Origin: Nitrospira_E sp052156535
Lineage (GTDB): Bacteria > Nitrospirota > Nitrospiria > Nitrospirales > UBA8639
DNA length: 64,000 nt
Direction: 5' to 3'
Assembly (NCBI RefSeq): GCF_052156535.1
Contig: NZ_JBQKUP010000029.1
Location: 124,001-188,000 of the forward strand
Part shown: piece after piece, positions 50,717 to 59,512 of the stretch
Position numbering within the stretch: the first letter of the stretch is position 1
Layout: the number at the start of each line of letters is the position of its first letter
The notes under the pieces: model-generated
The model's input: only the letters and a program-made list of their open reading frames with translations
What the model was told of the DNA's origin: nothing
Databases searched by the model: none
Position numbers and translations under genes: made by a program

Positions 50717-52565
50717 TTAACACATGAAATTGGCGTAGACGAGCAATCGTCTGCCCTGAAAACCGATGTAAGGGAATGGGCAGGAGCTTCCGGCCGAAGC
50801 GACGGGCCATCTTTCGCCAGGCCCAAGTCAACGGAACCGGCGAGACGACAGCTACAACGGGTTCTTGTGAATGGGCGCAGGCTCCCGCCAGCAATCGTTC
50901 TTCGAGCGATGTCGCAAAATCGAATAAGGGATTTTCCCATATATCAGGAATAAGGCGAGGGGGAAACAGGAACAGTGCGCCTCCATAGCATGCCTGCCCG
51001 ATTCCTGGACCGACCATGTTCGGCGAAAAGGGGGTTGCGTAAAAACTGAGAGTGGACTCTTCCTGATGTTCGGCATACCAGGTCGTTTGCCAGGAAAACT
51101 TCTGGGGATCAGCCGGCACCTCAAAGAAAAACACCAACGCTTCAATGGTTCCTCGCATGGGAGGAATCACTTTGACATGAATATCGCGCACGGATCGTTG
51201 TGGGGAAATAGCCCACTGGCGCAAAGTCGCCCGCAGATCAATTCCATCTTCCAGCGAGTTGTTAAATCGTTCAATCCTGCCTAAATCTGCCCCCAAGACC
51301 TGTCGACTATGCTGTCGAACATGCGATGCAAAAGATTCAATGCGCTGATCTTCCGGAGGCCAGGAACACTGGCGGGAAGGATTCCATTGTTGTGCCCAAG
51401 CTTGTGTTTTGGGTCTTGAGGGATCAGGCCGGAGGGTGACACGGCGCCAAACCAAAGGGTCACCTTGCAGCCGATTCACAGCGGGGAGAATGTTGCCACC
51501 AGGGTCTTGAAGTTCGCCAATTCCCATCAACACATCAGGCCTGGTATCCAATATGGATGGTTGAGTTTGGTAGTCATAGGTTTTGGCGGTTTCCAATAGC
51601 CTGAGGGCAAATTCATCTCCAGCCATTTGCTTGGCAGCTAGAACCAAGGTATACAAATCCGGTTTAAGCCGATGCTCGAGAAGTGTCAGGTTCCGCACAT
51701 ATTGAAAATAGCGTTGCAATAATTGTGGAGTGACCCAATTGGTTTCGTGCGCGATGGTCGTGGAACGAGACGCCAGCCACCGGGCCCGTGCTTCCAGAAC
51801 CAGTTCTTTGATGGCATCAATAGCCAAATGCGTATCGGCGCGGGCTTCTTCCCTTCGTTGTTCATAGAGATGGGTGACATAGGGTAATTCGCTCAACGCA
51901 AAGTAGAGGGAAGATGGTTCGACCTTCCACCACTCGGGAAGACTTATGTTCTGCTCGGGTGAAATATACGGCATCCGCTCGTGATAGGCCTGACGCACCC
52001 AGGGCCAATCCGTCATTGGGCAGAGAAAAAGAATGGCCGAAAAGTCCAGTTCGAGTTCATGAAGTCGAAAGGCCATCCAACGGATGCGTTCCCAACGAGA
52101 AGATGAGTCTTGAGGAGGCGGCAAAAAAGGAATGGTGGCAGCAGAGAAGGCTGCCAAAGGCACAGCCTTTAAGGTATAGGGATCAGGCCCGACCCAGGAA
52201 ACGGGATGGTAGCGCCGGACCTCACGATCAACATAGGCTCGCGGGATCATTTCCGACATGGCTGATCGAATCCCCATAATCACCGGTTGGCAGGGATCAA
52301 TCGACACATAAGAGCAGCTCGAGATTCCATCGTCATGTTGTTCTGGAAGAACCACCAGACTGATAACAGGCAACTGGTCAATCCCCTTTTCCACAAGGGA
52401 TTGCACCGATGGTGGGAGAGGAAGGACCACACAATCAATGTGGCGGGACACAATAATCTCGCGGACGACATGAGCCATATCTCCACTTCCATGCACGACA
52501 GGTAGGACGTGAATATTAGAGGAGAGGGCAAAAATTGTGTCTGGAGTCAACGAGGAGAGAGTCAT
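50670..52565 (-). CDS. Conserved hypothetical protein, 631 aa, partner of the MoxR-type ATPase
   Basis: Family not named with certainty. The N-terminal 180 residues (HVLPVVHGSGDMAHVVREII, VVLPLPPSVQS, SIDPCQPVIMGIRSAM) resemble the TraB/ChaN/EreA-like fold by pattern, which is inference. The rest contains helical stretches (TNWVTPQLLQRYFQYVRNLT) and a mixed C-terminal domain. No signal peptide or membrane span is seen. ATG 52565 follows an AGGA site; the open frame extends to 52625. It lies 95 bases after the MoxR-type ATPase gene and overlaps ligA, so the three may be one transcript. A VWA protein, the usual companion of MoxR, is not in the window. Confidence 0.7.
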   Translation of the reverse strand: MTLSSLTPDTIFALSSNIHVLPVVHGSGDMAHVVREIIVSRHIDCVVLPLPPSVQSLVEKGIDQLPVISLVVLPEQHDDGISSCSYVSIDPCQPVIMGIRSAMSEMIPRAYVDREVRRYHPVSWVGPDPYTLKAVPLAAFSAATIPFLPPPQDSSSRWERIRWMAFRLHELELDFSAILFLCPMTDWPWVRQAYHERMPYISPEQNISLPEWWKVEPSSLYFALSELPYVTHLYEQRREEARADTHLAIDAIKELVLEARARWLASRSTTIAHETNWVTPQLLQRYFQYVRNLTLLEHRLKPDLYTLVLAAKQMAGDEFALRLLETAKTYDYQTQPSILDTRPDVLMGIGELQDPGGNILPAVNRLQGDPLVWRRVTLRPDPSRPKTQAWAQQWNPSRQCSWPPEDQRIESFASHVRQHSRQVLGADLGRIERFNNSLEDGIDLRATLRQWAISPQRSVRDIHVKVIPPMRGTIEALVFFFEVPADPQKFSWQTTWYAEHQEESTLSFYATPFSPNMVGPGIGQACYGGALFLFPPRLIPDIWENPLFDFATSLEERLLAGACAHSQEPVVAVVSPVPLTWAWRKMARRFGRKLLPIPLHRFSGQTIARLRQFHVLNGHEIRSYAAKFIRE

Positions 52566-52660
52566 GGTGCGTCCTGGAGGAAAAGCTGGGCGGCTTCCAC
52601 ACTCAAGAATTAGAGGATGGGCCATGCATCAGGGTCACCAAGGGTTACAGGTCCGAAAGC

Positions 52661-53617
52661 CTACTGGTCAGGGTGCAGGGGATGGTCCTCTTCAAAGAAG
52701 AAATCCCCCAATCCTTTCGGGAGAGCATGCCCGTGCAATGTTTGGGACCGGCGTTTCGCTAACACCTCCAGATCCTGTGCTTCTTCCCCCAAAACATTGA
52801 TCAGGGCTTCCTGCCAAGCCGGGTCACGGGCCACGGGATGGTGAGGGTCTTGGGCCATCCGTTTCATCGCGTATTGCACCATGTGCATCCCGTCCCGAAT
52901 GGAGAACGGGAGATCTAGTTGATGCGCTTTTTGAAGAAAATTCACCGTGAGCGTGATTAATTCCGCAGAGGCAAACGGGAGGTGATACCGCAAAATGGCC
53001 AATTCATGTTCCTTGTTAGGGAATTCAACTTTCAACGTCGGTTGCAGGCGAGACAGAATATAATCCGGCACCTCGTAGGTTGAGGCATCTTCATTCATCG
53101 TGACACAACACCGAAAATTTTCATGCGCATGAATTTGAACACCCGCCACGACCGAATCGACCGAGCGTCGATGATCAAGCAGGGAGGCAAGGGAGGCCCA
53201 ACTCTTTTCATTCATCCGGTTGCCTTCATCAAGCAGACAAACATGGCCGGTCATCATAGCTGTGACTAAGGGAGAGGCTTGATAGGTAATCGTGCCTCCC
53301 TCAGAAATGACCGGGGAGACGAGAAGGTCTTCCGGCCTGGTATCAGCCGTACATTGATAGATGAAGAGTTCCTGCTTCCGCTCCTGAGTGGCCGCCATGG
53401 CGAGTGTGGTCTTCCCCACACCCGGTTGACCGATAATTCTCGGTGATAAAGGCACATCTTTTTCATCAACGATAATCCAACAGGCGAGAAGCTGACGTAA
53501 AATTTCTTGATCGCCCATCCAGGCTTGCGTGTGTGTGAGGGGACGGGCCAGGCGAACCGCAACCTGCCCGATGTGCATTACCGAAGAATCCGCAGAATGT
53601 GAAAATGGAGAGGTCAT
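52661..53617 (-). CDS. MoxR-type AAA+ ATPase
   Basis: AAA+ protein of the AAA_5/MoxR group, which act as chaperones in assembly of other complexes, often with VWA proteins. Walker A is IIGQPGVGKTTLA (about residues 62-74), Walker B is VCLLDEGNRMNEKSW, followed by SLLDHRRSV and CVTMNEDASTYEVPDYILSRL with sensor Asn and the arginine finger region. Length of 318 aa is usual. The start is uncertain: ATG 53617, TTG 53635 and an ATG 13 codons into the chosen frame are options, none with a ribosome site. A promoter candidate at 53646-53675 supports 53617. It heads a possible operon with the 631-aa protein and ligA. Confidence 0.87.
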   Translation of the reverse strand: MTSPFSHSADSSVMHIGQVAVRLARPLTHTQAWMGDQEILRQLLACWIIVDEKDVPLSPRIIGQPGVGKTTLAMAATQERKQELFIYQCTADTRPEDLLVSPVISEGGTITYQASPLVTAMMTGHVCLLDEGNRMNEKSWASLASLLDHRRSVDSVVAGVQIHAHENFRCCVTMNEDASTYEVPDYILSRLQPTLKVEFPNKEHELAILRYHLPFASAELITLTVNFLQKAHQLDLPFSIRDGMHMVQYAMKRMAQDPHHPVARDPAWQEALINVLGEEAQDLEVLAKRRSQTLHGHALPKGLGDFFFEEDHPLHPDQ

Positions 53618-53645
53618 AGAAAAGGACGAAGACAAATAGTAAGTG

Positions 53646-53675
53646 AAATTATCACAGCCATTTTTCTATGGTCAA
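53646..53675 (-). promoter_or_regulatory. Promoter candidate of the MoxR-type ATPase gene
   Basis: On the minus strand: TTGACC (53670-53675), 18 bases, TAATTT (53646-53651). Four of six -10 bases and five of six -35 bases match. Transcription would start near 53639, about 22 bases before the chosen ATG. Confidence 0.5.
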
Positions 53676-53721
53676 TGAATCGTGGTGTTCGGCAACTCCT
53701 GCCGGTGTGCAAAATAGTTGT

Positions 53722-53750
53722 TTGACATTATCCCTATTCCGAATTATTGT
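53722..53750 (+). promoter_or_regulatory. Promoter of the LysM lipoprotein gene
   Basis: TTGACA at 53722-53727, exactly 17 bases, TATTGT at 53745-53750. The leader of about 70 bases contains the strong ribosome site aaaggaggg directly upstream of the gene. Confidence 0.65.
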
Positions 53751-53825
53751 GTAGCAAAAGGTGACCAGATGGTGAAGATGTTCGCCTTTTCGTTATTGAC
53801 CACTGTCCCTAAAGGAGGGATACAT

Positions 53826-54509
53826 ATGAACCTCAGAGGAGGAACGCATAATATGGTGCAACCATTGTTCGGGGGACATCAAGGAGATCCCCAATCATCG
53901 GGCTGGTTTGGATACCTGAAAATTGCAGCTGGCGTACTGGTCTGTAGTGGAGTCTTGACCGGATGCGTCAGCACAGAAAAGTTTGAAGCCGAGAAGGCAC
54001 GCGCGTTAAATTTCCAAAGGCTTTTAGCGCAAGAAGAAAAACGAACCGGTGAATTAAATGTGAAGTATCAAGACACGCAACGACAACTGGGGTCATTGGA
54101 ATCGCAAAACCGAGATTTAAATGCCGAATTAGAAGCGTTGCGCGACCAATTGAACCGTTCCCATGACGAACTTTCGCGTGTAAGAGAGGGAGGGATGGGA
54201 AAATCAGATGATTTGAAACTTTCCGAACCTTCGATCTCGGAATTTGGGCTGAATGATCTTGACTTTCAAGATTCAGATATGACGAAACTTGATTCGGACT
54301 TGAATTTGGGGGACAGCATTCCTTTAGATTCACCGAGTATGGATACCATGGGAAGTCTTGATGAAGGGTCACATATTGTAGCTAAAGGCGAGACCCTCTA
54401 CCGGATCTCCAAAGAGTACGGCGTGTCAATCGCCGATCTCAAAGCCTGGAATCAGTTGACGGATAACACCATTCACGTTGGACAAAAGCTTATTGTCAGC
54501 GGTCAGTAA
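53826..54509 (+). CDS. LysM-domain lipoprotein with coiled coil
   Basis: After a short polar start (MNLRGGTHNMVQPLFGG), a hydrophobic segment ends in the lipobox LTGC (about residue 52), so the protein is lipid-anchored in the envelope. A coiled coil (about 55-125) of Glu, Lys, Gln and Leu follows (LNVKYQDTQRQLGSLESQNRD). The middle is acidic. The C-terminal LysM domain (about 185-227, VAKGETLYRISKEYGVSIADLK, NTIHVGQKLIV) binds peptidoglycan. The ATG at 53826 is chosen because aaaggaggg lies just before it; the frame opens earlier, at 53718. An intrinsic terminator follows. Confidence 0.88.
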   Translation: MNLRGGTHNMVQPLFGGHQGDPQSSGWFGYLKIAAGVLVCSGVLTGCVSTEKFEAEKARALNFQRLLAQEEKRTGELNVKYQDTQRQLGSLESQNRDLNAELEALRDQLNRSHDELSRVREGGMGKSDDLKLSEPSISEFGLNDLDFQDSDMTKLDSDLNLGDSIPLDSPSMDTMGSLDEGSHIVAKGETLYRISKEYGVSIADLKAWNQLTDNTIHVGQKLIVSGQ

Positions 54510-54535
54510 TTTCAGCTCCATTCATTCTTCAAGCT

Positions 54536-54590
54536 AAGGTCGGAATCCCAAGGAAAGCCGCTTCCTTCGGTTCCGGCCTTTTCTTGTTCT
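54536..54590 (+). terminator. Intrinsic terminator after the LysM lipoprotein gene
   Basis: Outer stem AAGGTCGGAA (54536-54545) pairs with TTCCGGCCTT (54571-54580) with one G-T pair; an inner stem AAGGAA/TTCCTT lies within. A T-rich run (ttcttgttct) follows. It lies 27 bases after the stop. Confidence 0.75.
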
Positions 54591-54662
54591 ACCCTCGAGA
54601 AGACGTGTGTCTCACTGGCACTTTCGTTGACACCTCATAGGCCATATGCTACCGTCAAAACC

Positions 54663-56159
54663 ATGAAAAATGCTTATTATTCAGTGAGTTTTGAGGAATT
54701 TTGCCAATTCGCCTCACAAGGAAACCTCATCCCCCTTTATCGAGAAATTCTGGCGGATTTCGAGACGCCTGTATCCGCATTTTCAAAAATTAATATGGGA
54801 CCTAATGCCTTTTTATTTGAAAGTATCGAAGGGGGGGAAAACTGGGCACGATATTCCTTCTTGGGTAGTCACCCTTCCGTCATGTTGTGGGAGGAGAATG
54901 GGGAAGTAATCACCCAAAAAGGCCGGAAACAACACCGTGTCCCGCTGCAGGACAACCCCTTGGACCATATTCAGAATACCATGGCAGAGTATCATCCGGT
55001 TGTCGTACCCGGTTTACCACGATTTGTTGGTGGTGCAGTGGGTTATTTGGGTTATGACGTGGTCAGGTCTTTTGAACCGGTTCCGTCTCGAGCGAAACCC
55101 GGGATTAAAACTCCCCTCTTTGCGTTTTGCATTACGGACACCTTACTCATTTTTGACAATGTCGCCCATACCCTCAAAGTCGTGGCCAATGCCCATATTA
55201 CTTCTGCAAAAAAGACCCAACTTCGCCAGATCTATCAAGACGCTATCAAGCGGATTGAATCAATCATTGCCAGACTTCATAAACCAACCAGGCGACCTAC
55301 GGCCTCGATTCGACGTGCGCCACTCAAATTTCAATCCAACCTGTCTCCTGAGGACTTTGAAAAAATGGTGCTTCGGACGAAGGAATATATTCAGGCCGGG
55401 GACATCATCCAGGGTGTCATGTCCCAACGCTGGCAAACCACCATCCACACTGATCCCCTGGAGATTTATCGAGCCTTGAGGGTCCTCAATCCCTCACCCT
55501 ACATGTTCTATTTACGCATTGCCGGCATCGAACTCGTGGGATCTTCTCCGGAAATCCTTGTGCGATGCGAAGAAGGCAACATTGTGGTGCGACCCATTGC
55601 CGGAACCCGTCCCCGTGGCCAAACGCCAGAAGCTGACAACTCATTGGAGCAGGATCTCTTATCTGATCACAAGGAATTAGCCGAACATGTCATGTTGGTG
55701 GATTTAGGCCGCAATGATGTGGGTCGAGTGGCCAAAGCCGGAACAGTCAAAGTTGAACGGTTCAAGAAAGTTGAACGGTATTCCCATGTCATGCACATTG
55801 TGTCTCAAGTCAAGGGAGAATTAGATCCGCGATACACAGCCTATGATGTTATGAAGGCGTGTTTTCCGGCCGGCACCGTGTCCGGTGCGCCGAAAATCCG
55901 AGCCATGCAAATCATTGAGGAATTGGAACCCACTCGTCGGGGACCTTATGCGGGAGCGGTCGGATATTTTAGTTTTTCCGGGAATATGGATACCTGTATC
56001 AATATTCGTACGGTCGTCGTTCAAGGACAAAAGGCGTATATTCAGGCCGGTGCCGGAATTGTCGCGGATTCTGACCCTACCCGCGAATATGAAGAAACTC
56101 GAACAAAAGCCGGCGCCATGATGAGAGCCATCGAAATGGCCGAACGTGGTCTCGCGTAA
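54663..56159 (+). CDS. trpE: Anthranilate synthase component I
   Basis: Turns chorismate and ammonia into anthranilate. Chorismate-binding blocks are clear: FQSNLSPEDFEKMVLRTKEYI, GDIIQGVMSQRW, VGSSPEILVRCE, RPIAGTRPRGQTPEAD and AGTVSGAPKIRAMQIIEELE. The feedback Trp site is near the N-terminus (residues about 30-60, LFESIEGGENWARYSFLG). Length of 498 aa is standard. ATG 54663 is preferred; an in-frame TTG at 54627 would add 12 residues, and neither has a ribosome site. No Trp-codon leader peptide is seen in the 70 bases after the previous terminator. trpG follows after 20 bases. Confidence 0.97.
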   Translation: MKNAYYSVSFEEFCQFASQGNLIPLYREILADFETPVSAFSKINMGPNAFLFESIEGGENWARYSFLGSHPSVMLWEENGEVITQKGRKQHRVPLQDNPLDHIQNTMAEYHPVVVPGLPRFVGGAVGYLGYDVVRSFEPVPSRAKPGIKTPLFAFCITDTLLIFDNVAHTLKVVANAHITSAKKTQLRQIYQDAIKRIESIIARLHKPTRRPTASIRRAPLKFQSNLSPEDFEKMVLRTKEYIQAGDIIQGVMSQRWQTTIHTDPLEIYRALRVLNPSPYMFYLRIAGIELVGSSPEILVRCEEGNIVVRPIAGTRPRGQTPEADNSLEQDLLSDHKELAEHVMLVDLGRNDVGRVAKAGTVKVERFKKVERYSHVMHIVSQVKGELDPRYTAYDVMKACFPAGTVSGAPKIRAMQIIEELEPTRRGPYAGAVGYFSFSGNMDTCINIRTVVVQGQKAYIQAGAGIVADSDPTREYEETRTKAGAMMRAIEMAERGLA

Positions 56160-56179
56160 AAAGGCTTGAGAAGAACCCT

Positions 56180-56767
56180 ATGATTCTGGTCATCGACAAT
56201 TACGATTCGTTTACCTACAATCTTGTCCAATATCTTGGAGAGTTGGGAGCCGATCTTAAGATTTTTCGAAATGATGCCCTCACTATTGATGACATTCACC
56301 GCCTGGCACCTGAGCGAATATTAATCTCCCCCGGCCCCTGCACGCCAAACGAGGCGGGCATTTCTGTTGCGATCATCAAGCGTTTTGCCGGCCGTCTTCC
56401 CCTCTTTGGTGTCTGTCTCGGGCATCAATCCCTGGCCTATGCGTTTGGAGGTCAAATTATTCGAGCCCCAAGACTTATGCACGGGAAAACCTCCATGGTT
56501 CATCATGACGGAAAAACAATTTTTGAAGGCCTCCCGAATCCCTTTGAAGCCACCCGATATCATTCCTTAATCGTCAAGCGTGAAACCTTGCCCACGGACT
56601 TTGAAATTTCAGCCGAAACCGTAGAAGGCGAAATCATGGGACTTCGACATACCCCAACCGGAGCGGAAGGTGTGCAATTTCATCCCGAGTCGATTCTCAC
56701 CACGTCAGGGATGGACCTTTTGCGGAATTTTTTATTATTACCCGTCTGCTCTTCAACCGACCACTAA
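56180..56767 (+). CDS. trpG: Anthranilate/aminodeoxychorismate synthase component II (glutaminase)
   Basis: Class I amidotransferase that gives ammonia to TrpE and, in many bacteria, also to PabB. MILVIDNYDSFTYNLVQYL is the family start, ISPGPCTPNEAGIS the oxyanion region, FGVCLGHQSLAYAFG holds the nucleophile Cys, and GVQFHPESI the His and Glu. Length 195 aa. It lies between trpE and trpD. No pabB is in the window, so double use cannot be judged. Confidence 0.96.
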   Translation: MILVIDNYDSFTYNLVQYLGELGADLKIFRNDALTIDDIHRLAPERILISPGPCTPNEAGISVAIIKRFAGRLPLFGVCLGHQSLAYAFGGQIIRAPRLMHGKTSMVHHDGKTIFEGLPNPFEATRYHSLIVKRETLPTDFEISAETVEGEIMGLRHTPTGAEGVQFHPESILTTSGMDLLRNFLLLPVCSSTDH

Positions 56768-56807
56768 ATCCAAGACTTTTCAGTCATCTGTCCATGAGCC
56801 TGTTCAC

Positions 56808-57833
56808 ATGCCCCTACTCAAAGACCACATCGCCAAATTAGCCGAGGGCCTCGACCTCTCAGAACTCGAAGCGGAAGAAGCCATGCGGGAAATCATGCAA
56901 GGAGGGGCCACTGAAGCCCAAATTTCAGCCTACTTAATGGGGTTACGCATGAAAGGCGAAACGATCGATGAAATCACCGGATCAGTGCGAGCCATGCGCG
57001 AACGGGCGATTCGGATCCCAATTGCCGATCCTCAGGTAGTGGATACGTGTGGAACCGGTGGGGACAAAAGCCACACGTTCAATATCTCTACGGCTGCCGC
57101 CTTTGTCGTGGCTGGAGGGGGGATGACGGTTGCCAAACATGGAAATCGCTCCGTGTCCTCTCAATCAGGGAGTGCGGACGTGTTGGCCGCCCTTGGTGTG
57201 AATATCGACTTGTCCCCTGAAAAAGTTGCCGATTGCATCAATGAAATTGGCATTGGGTTCCTTTTCGCACCACTGTATCACGGGGCCATGAAGTATTGCG
57301 CCAAACCTCGGTCGGAATTGGGGATCCGTACCTTGATGAATATCATGGGACCGCTGGCCAATCCGGCACGAGCTACGATTCAGATTCTGGGAGTGTATGA
57401 TCTAGCCCTCAACGAAAAGTTGGCTCAGGTTCTAGTAAGGTTGGGCACACAACATTGCTTTGTCCTTCATGGGATGGACGGTTTGGATGAAATTTCATTA
57501 ACCAGTCGCACCGGGATTGCTGAAGGAAAAAAAGGACGAGTACTGAGCTATTCCATCGGGCCGGAAGATTTCGGTCTTCACCCGGTTACGCCCAAAGAAC
57601 TGTTGGGAGGAAACCCGGAAGACAATGCCCAGATCATTCGCGATATTTTTCGAGGACGAAAGGGTCCCAAACGGGATATTGTGTTGATGAATGCCGCACC
57701 GGCCTTTATCGCCTGCCAGAAAGCGACCTCGTTGAAAGAAGGATATGAAGAAGCCGGTCGTGTGGTGGACAACGGAGCCGCATTCGAAAAGTTGGACAAA
57801 CTCATTTCCCTGACCAAAAAGTTGGCGGCATGA
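56808..57833 (+). CDS. trpD: Anthranilate phosphoribosyltransferase
   Basis: Adds the PRPP ribosyl group to anthranilate. TCGTGGDKSHTFNISTAAA is the PRPP-binding signature, KHGNRSVSSQSGSADVL the second Gly-rich loop, and GPLANPARATIQILGVY a further block. Length of 341 aa is usual. The frame opens back to 56670 inside trpG, but ATG 56808 (MPLLKDHIAKL) gives the family start. It ends with a 4-base overlap with trpC (ATGA). Confidence 0.97.
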   Translation: MPLLKDHIAKLAEGLDLSELEAEEAMREIMQGGATEAQISAYLMGLRMKGETIDEITGSVRAMRERAIRIPIADPQVVDTCGTGGDKSHTFNISTAAAFVVAGGGMTVAKHGNRSVSSQSGSADVLAALGVNIDLSPEKVADCINEIGIGFLFAPLYHGAMKYCAKPRSELGIRTLMNIMGPLANPARATIQILGVYDLALNEKLAQVLVRLGTQHCFVLHGMDGLDEISLTSRTGIAEGKKGRVLSYSIGPEDFGLHPVTPKELLGGNPEDNAQIIRDIFRGRKGPKRDIVLMNAAPAFIACQKATSLKEGYEEAGRVVDNGAAFEKLDKLISLTKKLAA

Positions 57834-58675
57834 TTCTTTCGCGTATTCTCGAACATAAAAAAGCCGAATTGCGTCGAAAACAGAGTCGGGGGTACCTGGC
57901 TGAACTCAAGGGCCGCATTGATGATCGAACTCGACCTCTGGGTTTTATTCAAGCATTAGAGGCAGGGCGGACGTCAACAGCTCCGGCATTAATTGCCGAA
58001 GTCAAAAAAGCTTCACCCAGTCAGGGCCTGATGCGACCGGAATTTCACGATCAATTTGAGCCGGTGACCATCGCCTCTCAATATCGAGAGCATGGAGCAA
58101 GTGCCTTATCCGTCCTCACCGATCAGGATTTCTTTCAAGGGAACTTGGAGTATTTGCACAATGTCAAAGAGGCGGTTCACCTTCCTACGCTCAATAAAGA
58201 ATTTATGGTTGAGGAGATTCAATTTTATGAAGCGCGAGCCTATGGAGCGGACTGTGTGTTACTGATTGCGGCCGCGTTGGATCGATTCCAGCTTGAAGAC
58301 TTTTTTACAGTTGCGCAAGACTTGTCACTTGATGTGCTCTTTGAAATTCATAATGAACGGGAATTAGATACCGTCCTTGAAAGGGTGCCCTTGGCCAGAC
58401 TTATCGGCATCAACAACCGGGATCTCAAAACCTTTCAAACAGATTTAAGTGTCACCGAGCGGCTGGCCAAACGTATGCCGGCAGACACATTAATTGTCAG
58501 TGAAAGTGGTATCCACAACCGCGAGCATGTTGTGCGGGTACTGGAAGCCGGAGCCAAAGCCATGTTGATCGGTGAGTCGTTATTGCGCGCAGACTCGATT
58601 CAAACCAAAATTCAGGAATTATTACATCCCCCGCCATCTCCAAAACAAGAAGCATCCACCACTCGTTGGGTTTAG
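57830..58675 (+). CDS. trpC: Indole-3-glycerol phosphate synthase
   Basis: Ring closure of CdRP to indole glycerol phosphate; TIM barrel. LIAEVKKASPSQGLMRPEF has the catalytic Lys and Glu. SVLTDQDFFQGN, LNKEFMVEEIQFYEARAYGAD and IGINNRDLKTFQTDL are family blocks, and VSESGIHNREHV carries the late Glu and Ser. At 281 aa it is slightly long through an N-terminal helix and a Pro/Ser tail. trpF is not fused, unlike in E. coli. Confidence 0.97.
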   Translation: MILSRILEHKKAELRRKQSRGYLAELKGRIDDRTRPLGFIQALEAGRTSTAPALIAEVKKASPSQGLMRPEFHDQFEPVTIASQYREHGASALSVLTDQDFFQGNLEYLHNVKEAVHLPTLNKEFMVEEIQFYEARAYGADCVLLIAAALDRFQLEDFFTVAQDLSLDVLFEIHNERELDTVLERVPLARLIGINNRDLKTFQTDLSVTERLAKRMPADTLIVSESGIHNREHVVRVLEAGAKAMLIGESLLRADSIQTKIQELLHPPPSPKQEASTTRWV

Positions 58676-58828
58676 GATTCGATGGTAGGGGGACTCTCGA
58701 CGGTACCTATTCTCTTTGCGAAAGACCGGTCAAATTACTGAGAATCCCCTCTAGACAAGAAAAAAAATGAGCCTGAAGCCATATACCGTGGTGCTTACGA
58801 ACCTCCCCAACAAACGGCGAATGTTCTT

Positions 58829-59458
58829 ATGGCCACAAAAATAAAAATTTGCGGCATTACGAATCCGAAAGATGCCGAATTCGCAGTTCAGGAAGGGGCA
58901 GACGCGTTGGGTTTTGTGTTTTACGCCCAAAGCCCTCGATATGTCCAACCTGCGACCGCCCAACATATCATTGCCAGCCTTCCCCCTTTTGTGGTGACGG
59001 TGGGTGTTTTCGTCAACCACGATCTCGATATGGTGAAGCGCGTATTTGATGACTGCGGATTGAGTCTGGCACAACTTCACGGTGACGAATCTCCCGGTTT
59101 TTGTGAATCGTTACAGCGTCCGGTGCTACGCGCCATTCGACTAAGGGATAGAAGCAGCTATCTCGCATTGGCAGAATGGAAAGGGCGGATAGGCGTGAAA
59201 GGATTTATCATTGATGCATTTTCTCCTACCGCTTACGGAGGAACCGGGCACACGACCGATTGGTCACTTGCGGGCGAAGTAGCCAAAGCCGTTCCCATGC
59301 TGTTGGCAGGAGGATTAACTCCTGAAAATGTTCAAGAAGCCATTTGCCAAGTGCAACCCTATGGGGTCGATGTGAGTAGCGGTGTGGAACAGAGTCCTGG
59401 GCGTAAAGATCCGTCCAAAATTCGGGATTTTATCCAATCGGTTCGTCTTGTGTGTTAG
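58829..59458 (+). CDS. trpF: Phosphoribosylanthranilate isomerase
   Basis: Isomerises PRA to CdRP. ATKIKICGITNPKDAEFAVQ carries the catalytic Cys in CGI. LGFVFYAQSPRYV, AQLHGDESPGFCESL and LLAGGLTPENVQEAI, then GVDVSSGVEQSPGRKDPSKI, are the standard blocks, with the catalytic Asp in AFSP-region IIDAF. Length of 209 aa is usual. About 153 bases separate it from trpC; that gap has no gene or clear terminator. Confidence 0.97.
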   Translation: MATKIKICGITNPKDAEFAVQEGADALGFVFYAQSPRYVQPATAQHIIASLPPFVVTVGVFVNHDLDMVKRVFDDCGLSLAQLHGDESPGFCESLQRPVLRAIRLRDRSSYLALAEWKGRIGVKGFIIDAFSPTAYGGTGHTTDWSLAGEVAKAVPMLLAGGLTPENVQEAICQVQPYGVDVSSGVEQSPGRKDPSKIRDFIQSVRLVC

Positions 59459-59512
59459 CCATTCCATCGCTATACTCTTTTCTTTTTACGTCCTCTTTCA
59501 GAAGAACATTTC

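Noticed and set aside
54591..54662. A trp leader peptide and attenuator before trpE
   Set aside because: No short ORF with tandem TGG codons and no alternative hairpins are visible between the terminator and trpE.
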